Notes: generated by a model not told the origin, from the sequence alone. A stretch of 64,000 nucleotides of DNA from Levilactobacillus mulengensis (GCF_003946045.1 NZ_RHNW01000001.1:455825-519824); one strand, 5' to 3'; positions 37,476-46,445 are shown, numbered from the stretch's first letter. Numbers and translations: made by a program.

Positions 37476-38729
37476 ATGAAGAAATGGCAACGTTGGGCGG
37501 TTCGGGGAATCGCTCTCACGGCGGGCTGTTTAGGCCTTTTCTGGTCAACAACGGCCAGCGCCAATGCAATTAATACTTATATTGCCAATCAGCAATATGC
37601 AACACCCAAAATCACGAAGAATATCTGGCCGACTTTTCCTAAGAATAGCTACCGGAATGGGAAGCCTGAAGGGGTCGTGGTCCATGAAACGGCCAACCCC
37701 AACTCGACGATTTACGGTGAAATTTCTTATATGAAGAATAATTATCAATCAGCTTTCGTCCACACCTTCGTGGATGCTAGCAGTATCATCAACATCGCCA
37801 ACACGAATTACTTATGCTGGGGAGCCGGTCCCATTGCCAACGCCCGCTACGTCCAATTCGAACAAGTTGAAGTCCACAGCAAGGCAGCCTTCGCGTCTGA
37901 ATTGAACAATGCCGCCTACTACACGGCTTATATCCTTAACCAGTACGGCCTATCACCAAAGCGTAACGTGACGGTTCTCTCCCACCATGATGTGTCCAAC
38001 AACCTTGGTGGCACGAACCATACCGACCCCGATGGTTACTGGAAAGCCAATGCCAGCGCCTACTTCGGCACGACTTACACCATGAATGACTTCATGACGC
38101 TGGTCAATACCCAATACGCCAATCTCGGTGGCACGACCACGGACAGTACGGATACGACCGATACAACCGACACCTCGACGGACCATACCGTGACAACGCC
38201 TAAGAAGACGGTTAAATACAACCACGGTGGCAACAATGAAACGGCTACCCTGGCTAGCAACTACACCAAGTGGACCGTTTACAATCACGTCAAGGGTACG
38301 AGCGGTGCCTACAAGATCGGTTGGGGTCGCCTGAGTGCGGACCACCGTGGCGCGAAGGTCTACGTGGACTCTCGCGGTGTGAAGAAAGGCGGTTGGAGTG
38401 GCACCTGGTACCGGATTCGCTTTGGTAAGAATTCAACAGCCAAATACTGGGTCTACAGTAAAGTGCTGAACTTCCCCAAGGTCACCTACAGTGACGCCAG
38501 CGGGACCTACACCCTGAACACCGACACCAACTACAAGCTGACGAATCACGTGTTAAACTCAAATTACCTGTCTAAGACGACGGCGCACACGCAGGACTTC
38601 CCAGCTGGCACCAAGGTCAAAGTGAACAAGTCCGGTCTTAAGACCAGCGACGGTTCGACCTGGTACCGCATCACCTTAAACGATAAAGCTTACTGGATTC
38701 CAGCAGCCGGCTTGAACGGCAACGCTTAA
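37476..38729 (+). CDS. Secreted N-acetylmuramoyl-L-alanine amidase with C-terminal SH3-type wall-binding repeats
   Basis: 417 residues. A signal peptide (residues 1-30) ends near TASANA. The amidase_2 zinc-hydrolase domain spans about 55-205, with the metal-ligand segments VVVHETANP and VLSHHDVS..NHTDPDGYW. A Thr/Asp linker (~215-240) follows. Then come two to three tryptophan-rich repeats (KWTVYNHVKGT, GWGRLSA, GTWYRIRF; STWYRITLNDKAYWIP) of the GW/SH3 type that hold autolysins on the wall. It cuts the bond between muramic acid and the stem peptide. GGAGGAG is 8 nt from the ATG. Confidence 0.9.
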   Translation: MKKWQRWAVRGIALTAGCLGLFWSTTASANAINTYIANQQYATPKITKNIWPTFPKNSYRNGKPEGVVVHETANPNSTIYGEISYMKNNYQSAFVHTFVDASSIINIANTNYLCWGAGPIANARYVQFEQVEVHSKAAFASELNNAAYYTAYILNQYGLSPKRNVTVLSHHDVSNNLGGTNHTDPDGYWKANASAYFGTTYTMNDFMTLVNTQYANLGGTTTDSTDTTDTTDTSTDHTVTTPKKTVKYNHGGNNETATLASNYTKWTVYNHVKGTSGAYKIGWGRLSADHRGAKVYVDSRGVKKGGWSGTWYRIRFGKNSTAKYWVYSKVLNFPKVTYSDASGTYTLNTDTNYKLTNHVLNSNYLSKTTAHTQDFPAGTKVKVNKSGLKTSDGSTWYRITLNDKAYWIPAAGLNGNA

Positions 38730-38739
38730 AACTACCTAA

Positions 38740-38771
38740 GGCGCGGAACGCATTTGTTCCGCGCCTTTTTT
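38740..38771 (+). terminator. Terminator of the amidase gene
   Basis: Perfect 10-bp stem GGCGCGGAAC (38740-38749) / GTTCCGCGCC (38756-38765) with TTTTTT. The following gene starts only 17 nt later, so its ribosome binding site lies just after the hairpin. Confidence 0.92.
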
Positions 38772-38787
38772 GAAAGGATTCTTTCCG

Positions 38788-39318
38788 ATGAATAAAATTA
38801 TTTTCTACGGCGCCACCTCCCTCGACGGCTACCTGGCCACCCCCGAGGACAAGATCGACTGGCTCACCCAACTACCCGGCATTCCCACCGATGCCGGCGT
38901 CCAGGTCCTTTCCAAAATGACCAGTGCCATCATGGGTCGCGTTACCTACGATTTTGTGGCTAAAATGGCGCCTGACGCCCCGTTTAACCCTGCCAACCCA
39001 CGGATGCACAATTACGTTTTAACGCGGGAGAACCGGCAGAATTTGCCATTAACGACGTTCACCGATAGTGACGTGGTCACCCTTGCTCGCCAACTCAAGC
39101 AAACGGACGGTAGCGTCTGGATTGTGGGCGGTTCCAGCGTTTTGACTCCCTTACTGGCCGCCGACCTCGTCGATGAACTCTACTTACAGCTTGCCCCTAT
39201 CGTGTTAGGCCAGGGCAAGCGCCTGTGGGGAGAACTCGCGGCGCCACACCAATTCACCTTGACGCAGGCCCACACCCTTGGACCATTGGCCGAATTGGTC
39301 TATCGACGCAGAAATTAG
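38788..39318 (+). CDS. RibD/dihydrofolate reductase-like oxidoreductase
   Basis: 176-residue protein of the RibD C-terminal/DHFR-like family (YwjB/YyaP type). N-terminal IIFYGATSLDGYLATPEDKI, GRVTYDFV near residue 50, and VWIVGGSSVLTPLLAADLVD near 115 form the NADPH-binding core. ATG 38788 follows AAAGGA by 9 nt; an in-frame TTG at 38770 overlaps the preceding terminator. Substrate unknown; the family includes broad aldehyde/pteridine reductases. Confidence 0.85.
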   Translation: MNKIIFYGATSLDGYLATPEDKIDWLTQLPGIPTDAGVQVLSKMTSAIMGRVTYDFVAKMAPDAPFNPANPRMHNYVLTRENRQNLPLTTFTDSDVVTLARQLKQTDGSVWIVGGSSVLTPLLAADLVDELYLQLAPIVLGQGKRLWGELAAPHQFTLTQAHTLGPLAELVYRRRN

Positions 39319-39380
39319 TAACGCTTGACCGCGTGAGTATGGTACGCTTAATTTAGTTTTTACGCGAAGGAGCGGTCGGT

Positions 39381-39722
39381 ATGTGGTTAGGCCTACATTT
39401 TTGGACCTGGATAGTTTTAACAATTTTAGTTGTCGGTGGCTTGACCCGCCATTCAGAAAAGCGGGCCACGCAGTTTTTGATTCTGGCGCGGATCGCGTAT
39501 TTAGTCATGATCATCAGCGGGGTCGTCTTAAGCATTCGGACCTTTAGTCACGCGCCCCTGCTCATTAGCCTGAAGTTTCTGCTGGGTATCGGCACGATTG
39601 CCCTCATCGAAATCAGTTTCGGCCGGAAGATGGAGCGCAACACGCCTCACTTGGTCTACTGGATCTTAGGTGTGGTCGCCCTCACAACGATTGCCCTGGG
39701 ACTCACGCTGGGCCTTCACTGA
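39381..39722 (+). CDS. YisL family (DUF1516) membrane protein
   Basis: 113 residues with four predicted transmembrane helices (residues ~4-22, 33-52, 60-78, 88-110) separated by short basic loops (RHSEKRATQ, GRKMERN). This is the architecture and size of the YisL/DUF1516 family, of unknown function. It has its own promoter space and terminator. Confidence 0.82.
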   Translation: MWLGLHFWTWIVLTILVVGGLTRHSEKRATQFLILARIAYLVMIISGVVLSIRTFSHAPLLISLKFLLGIGTIALIEISFGRKMERNTPHLVYWILGVVALTTIALGLTLGLH

Positions 39723-39740
39723 ATTTAAACAGTAATGGAC

Positions 39741-39770
39741 GGACCTGGCCGATTGGCTGGGTCCTTTTTT
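39741..39770 (+). terminator. Terminator of the YisL-like gene
   Basis: GGACC..GGCC / GGCTGGGTCC hairpin at 39741-39764 followed by TTTTTT. Confidence 0.85.
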
Positions 39771-39838
39771 GCGGTTGTTTGCTTTTTCTACTAGCTCCTT
39801 TTAAAATAAAGGCAAGTACATGTGAATGAGTGAACGAT

Positions 39839-40855
39839 ATGCAAGGTGTTATCTATAATGGTATTCACGATATCGCGGTTAAGGACTTACCCATGCCCCA
39901 TCCGACTGCAAATGATATCGTCATCAAGGTTATGCGTAACGGTATTTGTGGCTCAGACCTCCACGCCTACAATTTGGGCGGCGATGAAATTGGGATTCTC
40001 AAGGGTGGTGCCTTAGGTCACGAATTTGTCGGCATTGTCACCAAGGTCGGCGCAAACGTGACTGGCATTCAAGTCGATGACCACGTCTTCATCAATCCCA
40101 GTCGCGCTAAGGGTTCCACTAGCCAGCTGGCCATGGCTGGTGGGCTCTCCCAATTCAATCTGATTCAGGATGCCGTCCTTGATCAAAATGTCTTTCTTTT
40201 GCCACAATCACTGTCGTTTGACCGGGCAGTCGTGATTGAACCCTACGCCGTCGGTATCCACGGCAAAAATATCGCGCATCCCCAAACCAATCAAAGCTTT
40301 TGCATCTTTGGTGCCGGACCAGTCGGCTTAGCAAGTGCTTCTGGCCTGCTGCGTCAAGGCATGACCCGGGTCGTTGTTGTCGATATTGACGACCAACGCT
40401 TAGCCTTCGCCAAAAAGTTAGGAGCTAACGTCATTAATTCTGCCAAAACCAACTTATCCGCCGCTCTGAAAAAACTTTTTGGCACCGGGACCGGTCTTAT
40501 GGGCGATGAACGGATTGGCGTAGACACTTACATCGATTGTGTCGGGCTTCCCAGCTTCATGACCGACTTCATCGACCAAGCCAAGTTCGGCGCAAAATTT
40601 GTCGTAGTCGCGTTGGGTGCGAAACCGGTCACCTTCAAGCCACAGTTCCTGGCCATGAATGAAATCAGCCTAATTGGCTCGGCCATCTATACCGCCGTCG
40701 ATATCAAGGAAGCCATTGCCAATGTCACCCAGACTGACAACCACTTCCCTGAAATCGTCTCCGCTCACTACCCACTTGCCGAGAGCGAAGCCGCGTTTGA
40801 ACGGGCAAACACTGATAAGACGGCACTCAAGGTCGTCATTGACGTCAACGCTTAA
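39839..40855 (+). CDS. Zinc-type medium-chain alcohol/polyol dehydrogenase
   Basis: 338-residue medium-chain dehydrogenase. The catalytic zinc site is CGSDLHAYN near residue 37 with GALGHEFVG near 60. The Rossmann segment FCIFGAGPVGLASASGL lies near 153-170, followed by VVDIDDQR, an acidic loop favouring NAD over NADP. The lobe that binds structural zinc (normally four Cys) is replaced by a sequence without cysteines, as in some sorbitol/butanediol-type members. Start uncertain: ATG 39839 or GTG 39830, neither with a strong site. Substrate not assignable. Confidence 0.85.
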   Translation: MQGVIYNGIHDIAVKDLPMPHPTANDIVIKVMRNGICGSDLHAYNLGGDEIGILKGGALGHEFVGIVTKVGANVTGIQVDDHVFINPSRAKGSTSQLAMAGGLSQFNLIQDAVLDQNVFLLPQSLSFDRAVVIEPYAVGIHGKNIAHPQTNQSFCIFGAGPVGLASASGLLRQGMTRVVVVDIDDQRLAFAKKLGANVINSAKTNLSAALKKLFGTGTGLMGDERIGVDTYIDCVGLPSFMTDFIDQAKFGAKFVVVALGAKPVTFKPQFLAMNEISLIGSAIYTAVDIKEAIANVTQTDNHFPEIVSAHYPLAESEAAFERANTDKTALKVVIDVNA

Positions 40856-40866
40856 ATCATTTCACT

Positions 40867-40916
40867 AAAAAAGGAATCACTCACCCTCCATACGGAGAAG
40901 CTGAGTGATTCCTTTT
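40867..40916. terminator. Bidirectional terminator between the dehydrogenase gene and racD
   Basis: AAGGAATCACTCA / TGAGTGATTCCTT stem with A run (40867) and T run (40916), placed between converging genes. Confidence 0.92.
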
Positions 40917-40930
40917 CAACTTGCTTAATC

Positions 40931-41641
40931 TTAGTTGCGTAGCTTGGACAAGGCCATCTCAATCGTCCGGTCAACCAAAACGGATTGGCTGTCGACGATT
41001 GGGTACGTCTTTTCCGGTTCGCGTTCCTGAGCCAAGGATAATTCCGTGCAACCCAGGATCACGACATCGGCGTGTTGGTCTTCAATCATTTCGCGAACAA
41101 TGCGGTGGAATAAATCGGCATCCACGTCATTATTTTGCTTAATGTGGTCGTAGATCAGCGTCATCGTTTCCGCTTCGATTTCCGGCGTTGGCAACACGGG
41201 CGTCAACCCGGCTGCTCTAACCTCATCTTCGTAAACCTTATCGGTGATGGTTCCCTGCGTCCCAGTAATCCCAATGCGCTTGGCATTCGGGTACTTACGC
41301 TTAATCTCATTCACCGTTTCCCACGGCATGTGTAGGATGGGAACATCGGTTGCCGCCTGCAGGTCATCATAAAAGTAATGCGCCGTGTTACATGGCAACG
41401 TGAAAAAGGCTGGGCCCAGTTGACTCTGCTGGCGAATATCGTCTAGCAGACTGGGTAACGGATTGGGCTGACTGTGATCTAAAATGTAAGCCGTCCGATC
41501 CGGTACCGTCGCGTGGTTGACCAAAATATAATTCAAATAATCTTGATCGGCGTGGGCGGGCGTCCGAGCATTTAACAAATGAAGATAACTCTCGGTTGCC
41601 ATGGTCCCCATACCGCCAATAATCGTAAAGAATTTTTTCAT
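40931..41641 (-). CDS. racD: Aspartate/glutamate racemase family protein, probable aspartate racemase
   Basis: 236-residue cofactor-independent racemase. The two catalytic cysteines lie in LPCNTAHYF (residue ~81) and ILGCTELSLA (~194), with N-terminal IIGGMGTMATESY. Five bases after aslA, so co-transcribed. In Lactococcus and Enterococcus an aspartate racemase beside AslA supplies D-Asp for the peptidoglycan bridge; the same role is inferred here. Confidence 0.87.
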   Translation of the reverse strand: MKKFFTIIGGMGTMATESYLHLLNARTPAHADQDYLNYILVNHATVPDRTAYILDHSQPNPLPSLLDDIRQQSQLGPAFFTLPCNTAHYFYDDLQAATDVPILHMPWETVNEIKRKYPNAKRIGITGTQGTITDKVYEDEVRAAGLTPVLPTPEIEAETMTLIYDHIKQNNDVDADLFHRIVREMIEDQHADVVILGCTELSLAQEREPEKTYPIVDSQSVLVDRTIEMALSKLRN

Positions 41642-41646
41642 GGTGG

Positions 41647-42903
41647 TTACCCCTTATTTTCTGCGAAATACTTCTTAAAGTTAACCGTGTAGTTGTGTTG
41701 CATCCATTGAATCAACGCCCAGCGCTTCAGGTTCATGTCCTCGTCGTAACGGTAGGTCGTGCCGTACTTGCCCGCTGCAATCAGCTTCAACGCACGGTCC
41801 TTGTCGGCATTTTCCCGGGTGTACTGCTTGAAGACCTTGACCGGCACACCTAACCAGAGCGCATGTTGGCTTTCGTCCTTGTTGCCGTACACCGTTGGGG
41901 CATCCGCTAAGCTGTCCTGAACGTAATCCTTGACCACCCAATCGGCCAAGTTATAGCCGTTTAAGGTGACGAAGAAACTGCTCCGGCCCTGCCGCAAGTT
42001 GATTTCAAACAGCTTGAAGGATTGGTCCCGCACGTCATACTTCATATCAAAGTTGGCGTAACCGGTGAACTCAATGGCCTCCAGGAACTTCTGGATATTG
42101 TGGTAAATCGTTTCGTTATATTCCGGAATGATGGCCACGTAATTCCCAATCGCGGATGGCGCTGGGTCTTCCAGTAAGGGGTGACCCAGACACATCATCT
42201 TAACGTGATGGTTGCGGTCCACGTAGGCGTTCAACACCCGCATGTTACTGTCATCCCCGGGCACAAAGTCCTGTAAAATCAGGTCGGATTGGTACCCGTT
42301 GGCGTAAATCTTTTGTAAAATATCGCGGAATTCTGCCTCGGACTGAATCCGAAAAGCCTTCTTCCGTCCTTCAAAGTGGACGTCTAACCATTCCACACTG
42401 TTGGCAGGCTTCAGGGCTACCGGGTAGTCAAAGGGTTGTTCGACGGGTTCTGCCGCCGTGGCGTCTGCCTTGGTGATGATCCGCGTTGCGGGGTATGGCA
42501 AGCCATACTGGTCACAAACCTTGTAGAAGTTTTCCTTGTTGTTCAGATGCCGCAGCTTATCGTAATCGATATATGGGCAAATGAATACGTCTTCCAGTTC
42601 GTCCTTGTGCTTACTGATCAGTTCCGCGTAACCATCCCCACACCCAATCAAAATCACGGGTTCTGGATGATCCGCGTAACGTTCCTTCAGCTTCCGCATG
42701 GTTTCAATCCAAACGGGGTCCTCATCAAATCCTGGAATCAATTCCAGGTTGACGACTTTGGTGTAGCGGGTCGGTGCCAACTGAATGCTGGCAAAGGCCT
42801 GAACGGGTTCATGGTACAGCTGATAAAACGACCGGGCCATCCCGTATACGTTAAAATCGCTCCCTAACAGAACGGGCGTGAATTTTGCTCCATTGGTTTC
42901 CAT
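41647..42903 (-). CDS. ATP-grasp D-aspartate ligase (AslA type)
   Basis: 418-residue ATP-grasp carboxylate-amine ligase. The ATP-grasp core has ALKPANSVEWLDVHFEG (~145-160), LILQDFVPGDDSNMRVLNAYV (~205-225) and FEINLRQGRSSFFVTLNG (~295). Immediate linkage to an aspartate racemase and an asparagine synthase fits the D-Asp-adding enzyme AslA, which attaches D-Asp to the stem-peptide lysine. Upstream hairpin at 43006-43041 and structured element D separate it from asnB. Function rests on context and family. Confidence 0.8.
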   Translation of the reverse strand: METNGAKFTPVLLGSDFNVYGMARSFYQLYHEPVQAFASIQLAPTRYTKVVNLELIPGFDEDPVWIETMRKLKERYADHPEPVILIGCGDGYAELISKHKDELEDVFICPYIDYDKLRHLNNKENFYKVCDQYGLPYPATRIITKADATAAEPVEQPFDYPVALKPANSVEWLDVHFEGRKKAFRIQSEAEFRDILQKIYANGYQSDLILQDFVPGDDSNMRVLNAYVDRNHHVKMMCLGHPLLEDPAPSAIGNYVAIIPEYNETIYHNIQKFLEAIEFTGYANFDMKYDVRDQSFKLFEINLRQGRSSFFVTLNGYNLADWVVKDYVQDSLADAPTVYGNKDESQHALWLGVPVKVFKQYTRENADKDRALKLIAAGKYGTTYRYDEDMNLKRWALIQWMQHNYTVNFKKYFAENKG

Positions 42904-43054
42904 AACAAATTAAAGTCCCTTCACAACGTACTTATATCTCTCATTAAATGTTCAACTATTTATTTTATTTATCGCACAATTTCTGGCAATAATTATTTCA
43001 GCCAGCACGGGTGTTCACAATTACTGCCATGAACACCCGTGTTACAGGCGATGT
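42904..43054 (-). promoter_or_regulatory. aslA leader with perfect 12-bp hairpin
   Basis: CACGGGTGTTCA (43006-43017) and TGAACACCCGTG (43030-43041) form a perfect 12-bp stem with a 12-nt loop about 100 nt upstream of aslA. No T run follows, so it is more likely an operator or RNA element than a terminator. Confidence 0.45.
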
Positions 43055-43345
43055 CCGGTCCGCAACCCGTGTCAGTCGGAGGGCTGGTAAAAACGGACCA
43101 AGCGTGGTCAGTCTCAGTGACCAGAGGCGGATCAAGGTGACCAGCTGTGTCGATGGTCTTAGCTGAGGTTTCTCACTCAGCTTAGACCATGGGACAACCT
43201 TTGAGACCGTTTTTCAGGCTCAAAGTTGAGGTGGAAGCCCGCCCTTCGGCTGGAACCGACCCCACAGCAGGGCGCCTTGAATCCGCCGCCGGGAACGGAA
43301 ACTGCCCACAGCGTTCTGGTCCATTTTCACCAGTCGTTGGACCGG
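43055..43345 (+). repeat. Structured dispersed element, copy D
   Basis: Outer arms CCGGTCC / GGACCGG (43055-43061 and 43339-43345) and CTGGTAAAAACGGACCA / TGGTCCATTTTCACCAG. The main stem is GGCGGAT/ATCCGCC, AAGGTG/CGCCTT. Hairpins AGCTGAG/CTCAGCT and CTTTGAG/GGCTCAAAG. Core words AGTGACCAGAGGCGG and GCCGCCGGGAACG as in copy A. It lies between asnB and aslA, antisense to both. Confidence 0.85.
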
Positions 43346-43364
43346 AAAAAAGCTAAGTAAACAC

Positions 43365-43405
43365 AATCAAGGTTGTTAGCGGACGAGTCCAATAGCAACC
43401 TTGAT
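43365..43405 (-). terminator. Hairpin after asnB, weak terminator
   Basis: ATCAAGGTTGTTA on the left pairs with TAGCAACCTTGAT on the right, a 13-bp stem (one wobble). The minus-strand downstream side is only moderately T-rich. Confidence 0.45.
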
Positions 43406-43441
43406 CGTTATCGGCCAGCCAAACAGCTATGCCGTTTTAAA

Positions 43442-45325
43442 TTAAATTTGCGTGCGGCGAACCAGGTCCACCGTCTTAGCCGTCGTATCTTCTGGGAAGT
43501 AAACTTCATACCATAAGATAAACGTGTAGATGGTAAAGATCTTTTGCATGCTGGACTTACCGTTGATGTGCTCGTGCAAGATATCCATCAGGGCGTCCGT
43601 GTTAAAGAACTTGTGGGCCACGTCGGAGTTAAATGCTTCGATGATCCGTGACTTGTAAGGTTCCGTCTTGATCCAGGTGGCGATTGGAGATGGGAAGCCC
43701 ATCTTTTCCTTCTTAGCCACCCGTTCTGGCAATTCAGCCTCGGCAGCGGCCCGCAGAGAAACCTTGGTTTCATCCGCGTGAATCCGTGTCTTCACTGGCA
43801 TGGTTGCGGCAAACTTCGCAACTTCCTTATCAACCAATGGCGTCCGCACTTCAAGTGAGTTCGCCATACTCATCCGGTCAGCCTTGTGCAGAATGTCATA
43901 AGGTAACCAGGTGTTGATATCAAAGTATTGCATCTGCGTCATTTCATCCAGGCCCTTAACGTCATCGAAAAAGTGCTTGGTGTAAGCCCCAGCATCTTGG
44001 TTCAGACTTGGGTTCTTCAGAATCTTGTTGCGGTCATGGTAATCGAAGACGTAGTTGACCCGGTAGTAGCGTTCGCTCAATGGCTGCGCACCACGGACCA
44101 GGAACCGCCGACCATGGAACCGAGGGAATTTTTCAGCGATACCACCCAGCATCTTCCGAATGCCCTTAGGTACCCACTTCTGGTAACGTTCGAATGGAAT
44201 AGCTTCCAAGTAAGTGTTGTAGCCACCGAAGAATTCGTCGGCCCCTTCACCAGACAGCGCCACCTTAACGGATTCACGCGTCCCCTTGGACAGGTAGTAT
44301 AGTTGCATCGCAGATGGGTTGGACAACGGTTCATCCATGTAGTACATAATTGTTGGCAAAATGTCAAAGTAATCGTCACCGGTCATGTAGAGTGGCGTGT
44401 TCTTTTGCTTGATTTCCTTGGCAAATTCAGTCGACCAGCTCAATTCACTGTACTTAGAGTTCTTGAATCCTAAGGAGAAGGATTGGATTGGCTTTAATTT
44501 AGAAGCTTCGTTCAACACGTAGGAAGAATCAATCCCACTGGACAGGAAGCTCCCAACCTCAACGTCGGCGATCATGTGGGTCTTGACGGATTCATCAACG
44601 ATCCCGCGAATCTTCTTGGCATCTTCTTCAACCGTCTGACTGTTGTCGATGTGATCGTAGTTGAACTTGTAGTAACGGTGCGTTTCCGTCTCGCCATTGG
44701 CATGGTGAATGAAGTATTGACCAGGCAAGACCTTGTAAACATTCTTAAACATCGTGTCCCGTGATGGGATAAATTCAAAACTCAAATGAATCGGTAAGAG
44801 GGCTTCGTTGAATTCCTTCTTGAAGTTCGGGTGTTCGAGAAACGCCTTAATTTCAGAGGCCCACAGGAAGGTCTCACCATCATCGTAGTAGTACATTGGC
44901 TTGATACCAAAGTGGTCCCGTGCGCCAAAGACTTCGTTCTTCGTCTTGTCGTAAATGGCGAAGGCGTACATCCCACGCAGGCGGTCCAACAGCTTCGGAC
45001 CCCAAGCATCGTACCCGTGGATCAAGACTTCTGAATCCACGTCAGTTTGGAATTCGTAACCCAACTTTTGTAAGTCGGCCCGAATTTCTTGATAGTTATA
45101 AATTTCACCGTTAAAGGTCAAAACCTTGGTTTGATCCCGGTTATACATGGGTTGTTTACCATGGGCTAAGTCGATGATCGACAGCCGGCGGAAACCCATC
45201 ACGGCTTGTTCGTCGTGGAAGAAAGCCTCGTCATCCGGCCCCCGGTGCTTAATCCGATCTGCCATACTGTTGATGGTATTAGTCGGAACATCTTTTTGAT
45301 TCACATAGCCAACGAATCCACACAT
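43442..45325 (-). CDS. asnB: Glutamine-hydrolysing asparagine synthase (AsnB/AsnH type)
   Basis: 627 residues. The N-terminal class II glutaminase begins MCGFVGYV with Cys2 as nucleophile. The C-terminal synthetase domain has the ATP-pyrophosphatase loop SFLSSGIDSSYV near residue 255 and VALSGEGADEFFGGY near 345. Family members make free Asn or amidate peptidoglycan: AsnH in Lactococcus amidates D-Asp bridges, AsnB1 in L. plantarum amidates mDAP. With aslA and racD next door, wall amidation is the more interesting reading; free Asn synthesis remains possible. AAGGGG is about 8 nt from the ATG. Confidence 0.9.
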   Translation of the reverse strand: MCGFVGYVNQKDVPTNTINSMADRIKHRGPDDEAFFHDEQAVMGFRRLSIIDLAHGKQPMYNRDQTKVLTFNGEIYNYQEIRADLQKLGYEFQTDVDSEVLIHGYDAWGPKLLDRLRGMYAFAIYDKTKNEVFGARDHFGIKPMYYYDDGETFLWASEIKAFLEHPNFKKEFNEALLPIHLSFEFIPSRDTMFKNVYKVLPGQYFIHHANGETETHRYYKFNYDHIDNSQTVEEDAKKIRGIVDESVKTHMIADVEVGSFLSSGIDSSYVLNEASKLKPIQSFSLGFKNSKYSELSWSTEFAKEIKQKNTPLYMTGDDYFDILPTIMYYMDEPLSNPSAMQLYYLSKGTRESVKVALSGEGADEFFGGYNTYLEAIPFERYQKWVPKGIRKMLGGIAEKFPRFHGRRFLVRGAQPLSERYYRVNYVFDYHDRNKILKNPSLNQDAGAYTKHFFDDVKGLDEMTQMQYFDINTWLPYDILHKADRMSMANSLEVRTPLVDKEVAKFAATMPVKTRIHADETKVSLRAAAEAELPERVAKKEKMGFPSPIATWIKTEPYKSRIIEAFNSDVAHKFFNTDALMDILHEHINGKSSMQKIFTIYTFILWYEVYFPEDTTAKTVDLVRRTQI

Positions 45326-45470
45326 GTGCGTATCCCCTTTTTCCTTTATTCTTATCGCCTAATTTAGTCGTTCATTAAAATTAAATGAAACACAACACCC
45401 ATCATTTTAGCAAATTTATTTCGGGAATACCATAATATTAAGGATTCTTAATGGATAGCTAAAACTCCGG

Positions 45471-46169
45471 TTACTCTGGCGCCACTTCAGCCAATTGATC
45501 CGTGTTGATCACTTTGACTTGTCGACGACCGATCGTCTCAATCACACCGTCCTTGACCAGCTGTCGTAGCTTGCGGCTCAAGGACTCTGGCGTCATGCCC
45601 AGGTAAGCGGCCAGGTCTTGCTTGCTCATCGGTAAGTCAATGACCCCGGACTGGTGCCCACTGATTTCCTGTAAATACCCGGCTAACCGTGGCAGCGCGT
45701 CCGGAATAGCCAGCAAGGTTGCCTGTCGTTCCGCCGTTTTCAGCCGATCCGCCAGTGCCCCCAGCAAGGCCATGGACAGCGGCGGCATCTGCTTGATCAA
45801 CGCCGTCAGAGAGGCTCGCGAAATGGTACATAGCTCGCTGTCCTTGGTGGCTTCGGCGTACGAACTGTGAATTTCATCCGTAAACAGCGCAATTTCACCA
45901 ATAAAGTCGCCCGGATTCAGTACCCGTAAGACCTGTTCACGCCCGTCTTCGCCCAAATGGTACAGCCGTACCTGACCCACGTTGACGATGTACAGGGTTT
46001 GTGAAACTTCTCCCGTGCTAAACACCGTCCCGCCCTTTTTGGCGATGACGGGTCGGGTAACCTGAGCCACCGACGTCAGTTGATCCGCCGACAAGCGCTG
46101 AAAAATGGGCACCTGGGAAACACATTCCAGTTCTTGTTCGATTGATTCATGATGATGTTCATGTACCAT
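45471..46169 (-). CDS. Crp/Fnr family regulator (FLP-like)
   Basis: 232 residues. An N-terminal cyclic-nucleotide-binding-like beta roll (~20-135) and a C-terminal HTH (SKQDLAAYLGMTPESLSRKLRQL, ~170-192). The N-terminus is His-rich (HEHHHES). Two cysteines, C16 and C114, are 98 apart, close to the disulphide-forming pair of Lactobacillus casei FLP, suggesting redox sensing. No FNR iron-sulphur cysteine cluster. The ribosome binding site AAGGAG is directly beside structured element E. Confidence 0.88.
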   Translation of the reverse strand: MVHEHHHESIEQELECVSQVPIFQRLSADQLTSVAQVTRPVIAKKGGTVFSTGEVSQTLYIVNVGQVRLYHLGEDGREQVLRVLNPGDFIGEIALFTDEIHSSYAEATKDSELCTISRASLTALIKQMPPLSMALLGALADRLKTAERQATLLAIPDALPRLAGYLQEISGHQSGVIDLPMSKQDLAAYLGMTPESLSRKLRQLVKDGVIETIGRRQVKVINTDQLAEVAPE

Positions 46170-46193
46170 TTCGGCATCTCCTTAATTTTTTCG

Positions 46194-46445
46194 ATTGGTC
46201 TAGTGAGAAATGGTGGGTTGATTCCGTTCCCGACGGCGGGCTTCAAGGTGCCCTGCTGTGGGGAACGACTCCGGCCTGTGGAACGGTCCTCCGCCTCGCC
46301 TTGAAACTTCGCCAAAACCGCGAGTTTCCAAGGTCGTCCCGTGCTCTAACCTGAGAAAATCACTCAGCTAAGACCACCGACACAGCTGGTCACCTTGGCC
46401 CGCCTCTGGTCACTGACATTGACCACCGTTTTTCACTAGACCAAT
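46194..46445 (-). repeat. Structured dispersed element, copy E
   Basis: Outer arms ATTGGTCTAGTGA (46194) and TCACTAGACCAAT (to 46445) pair perfectly. On the minus strand the main stem is GGCGGGC/GCCCGCC, AAGGTG/CACCTT. Hairpins AGCTGAG/CTCAGGT and CCTTGGAAACT / GTTTCAAGG are present. It carries AGTGACCAGAGGCGG and the GGGAACGG end motif. It sits immediately upstream of, and on the same strand as, the FLP-like regulator, so it must lie in that gene's leader or contain its promoter. Confidence 0.85.
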
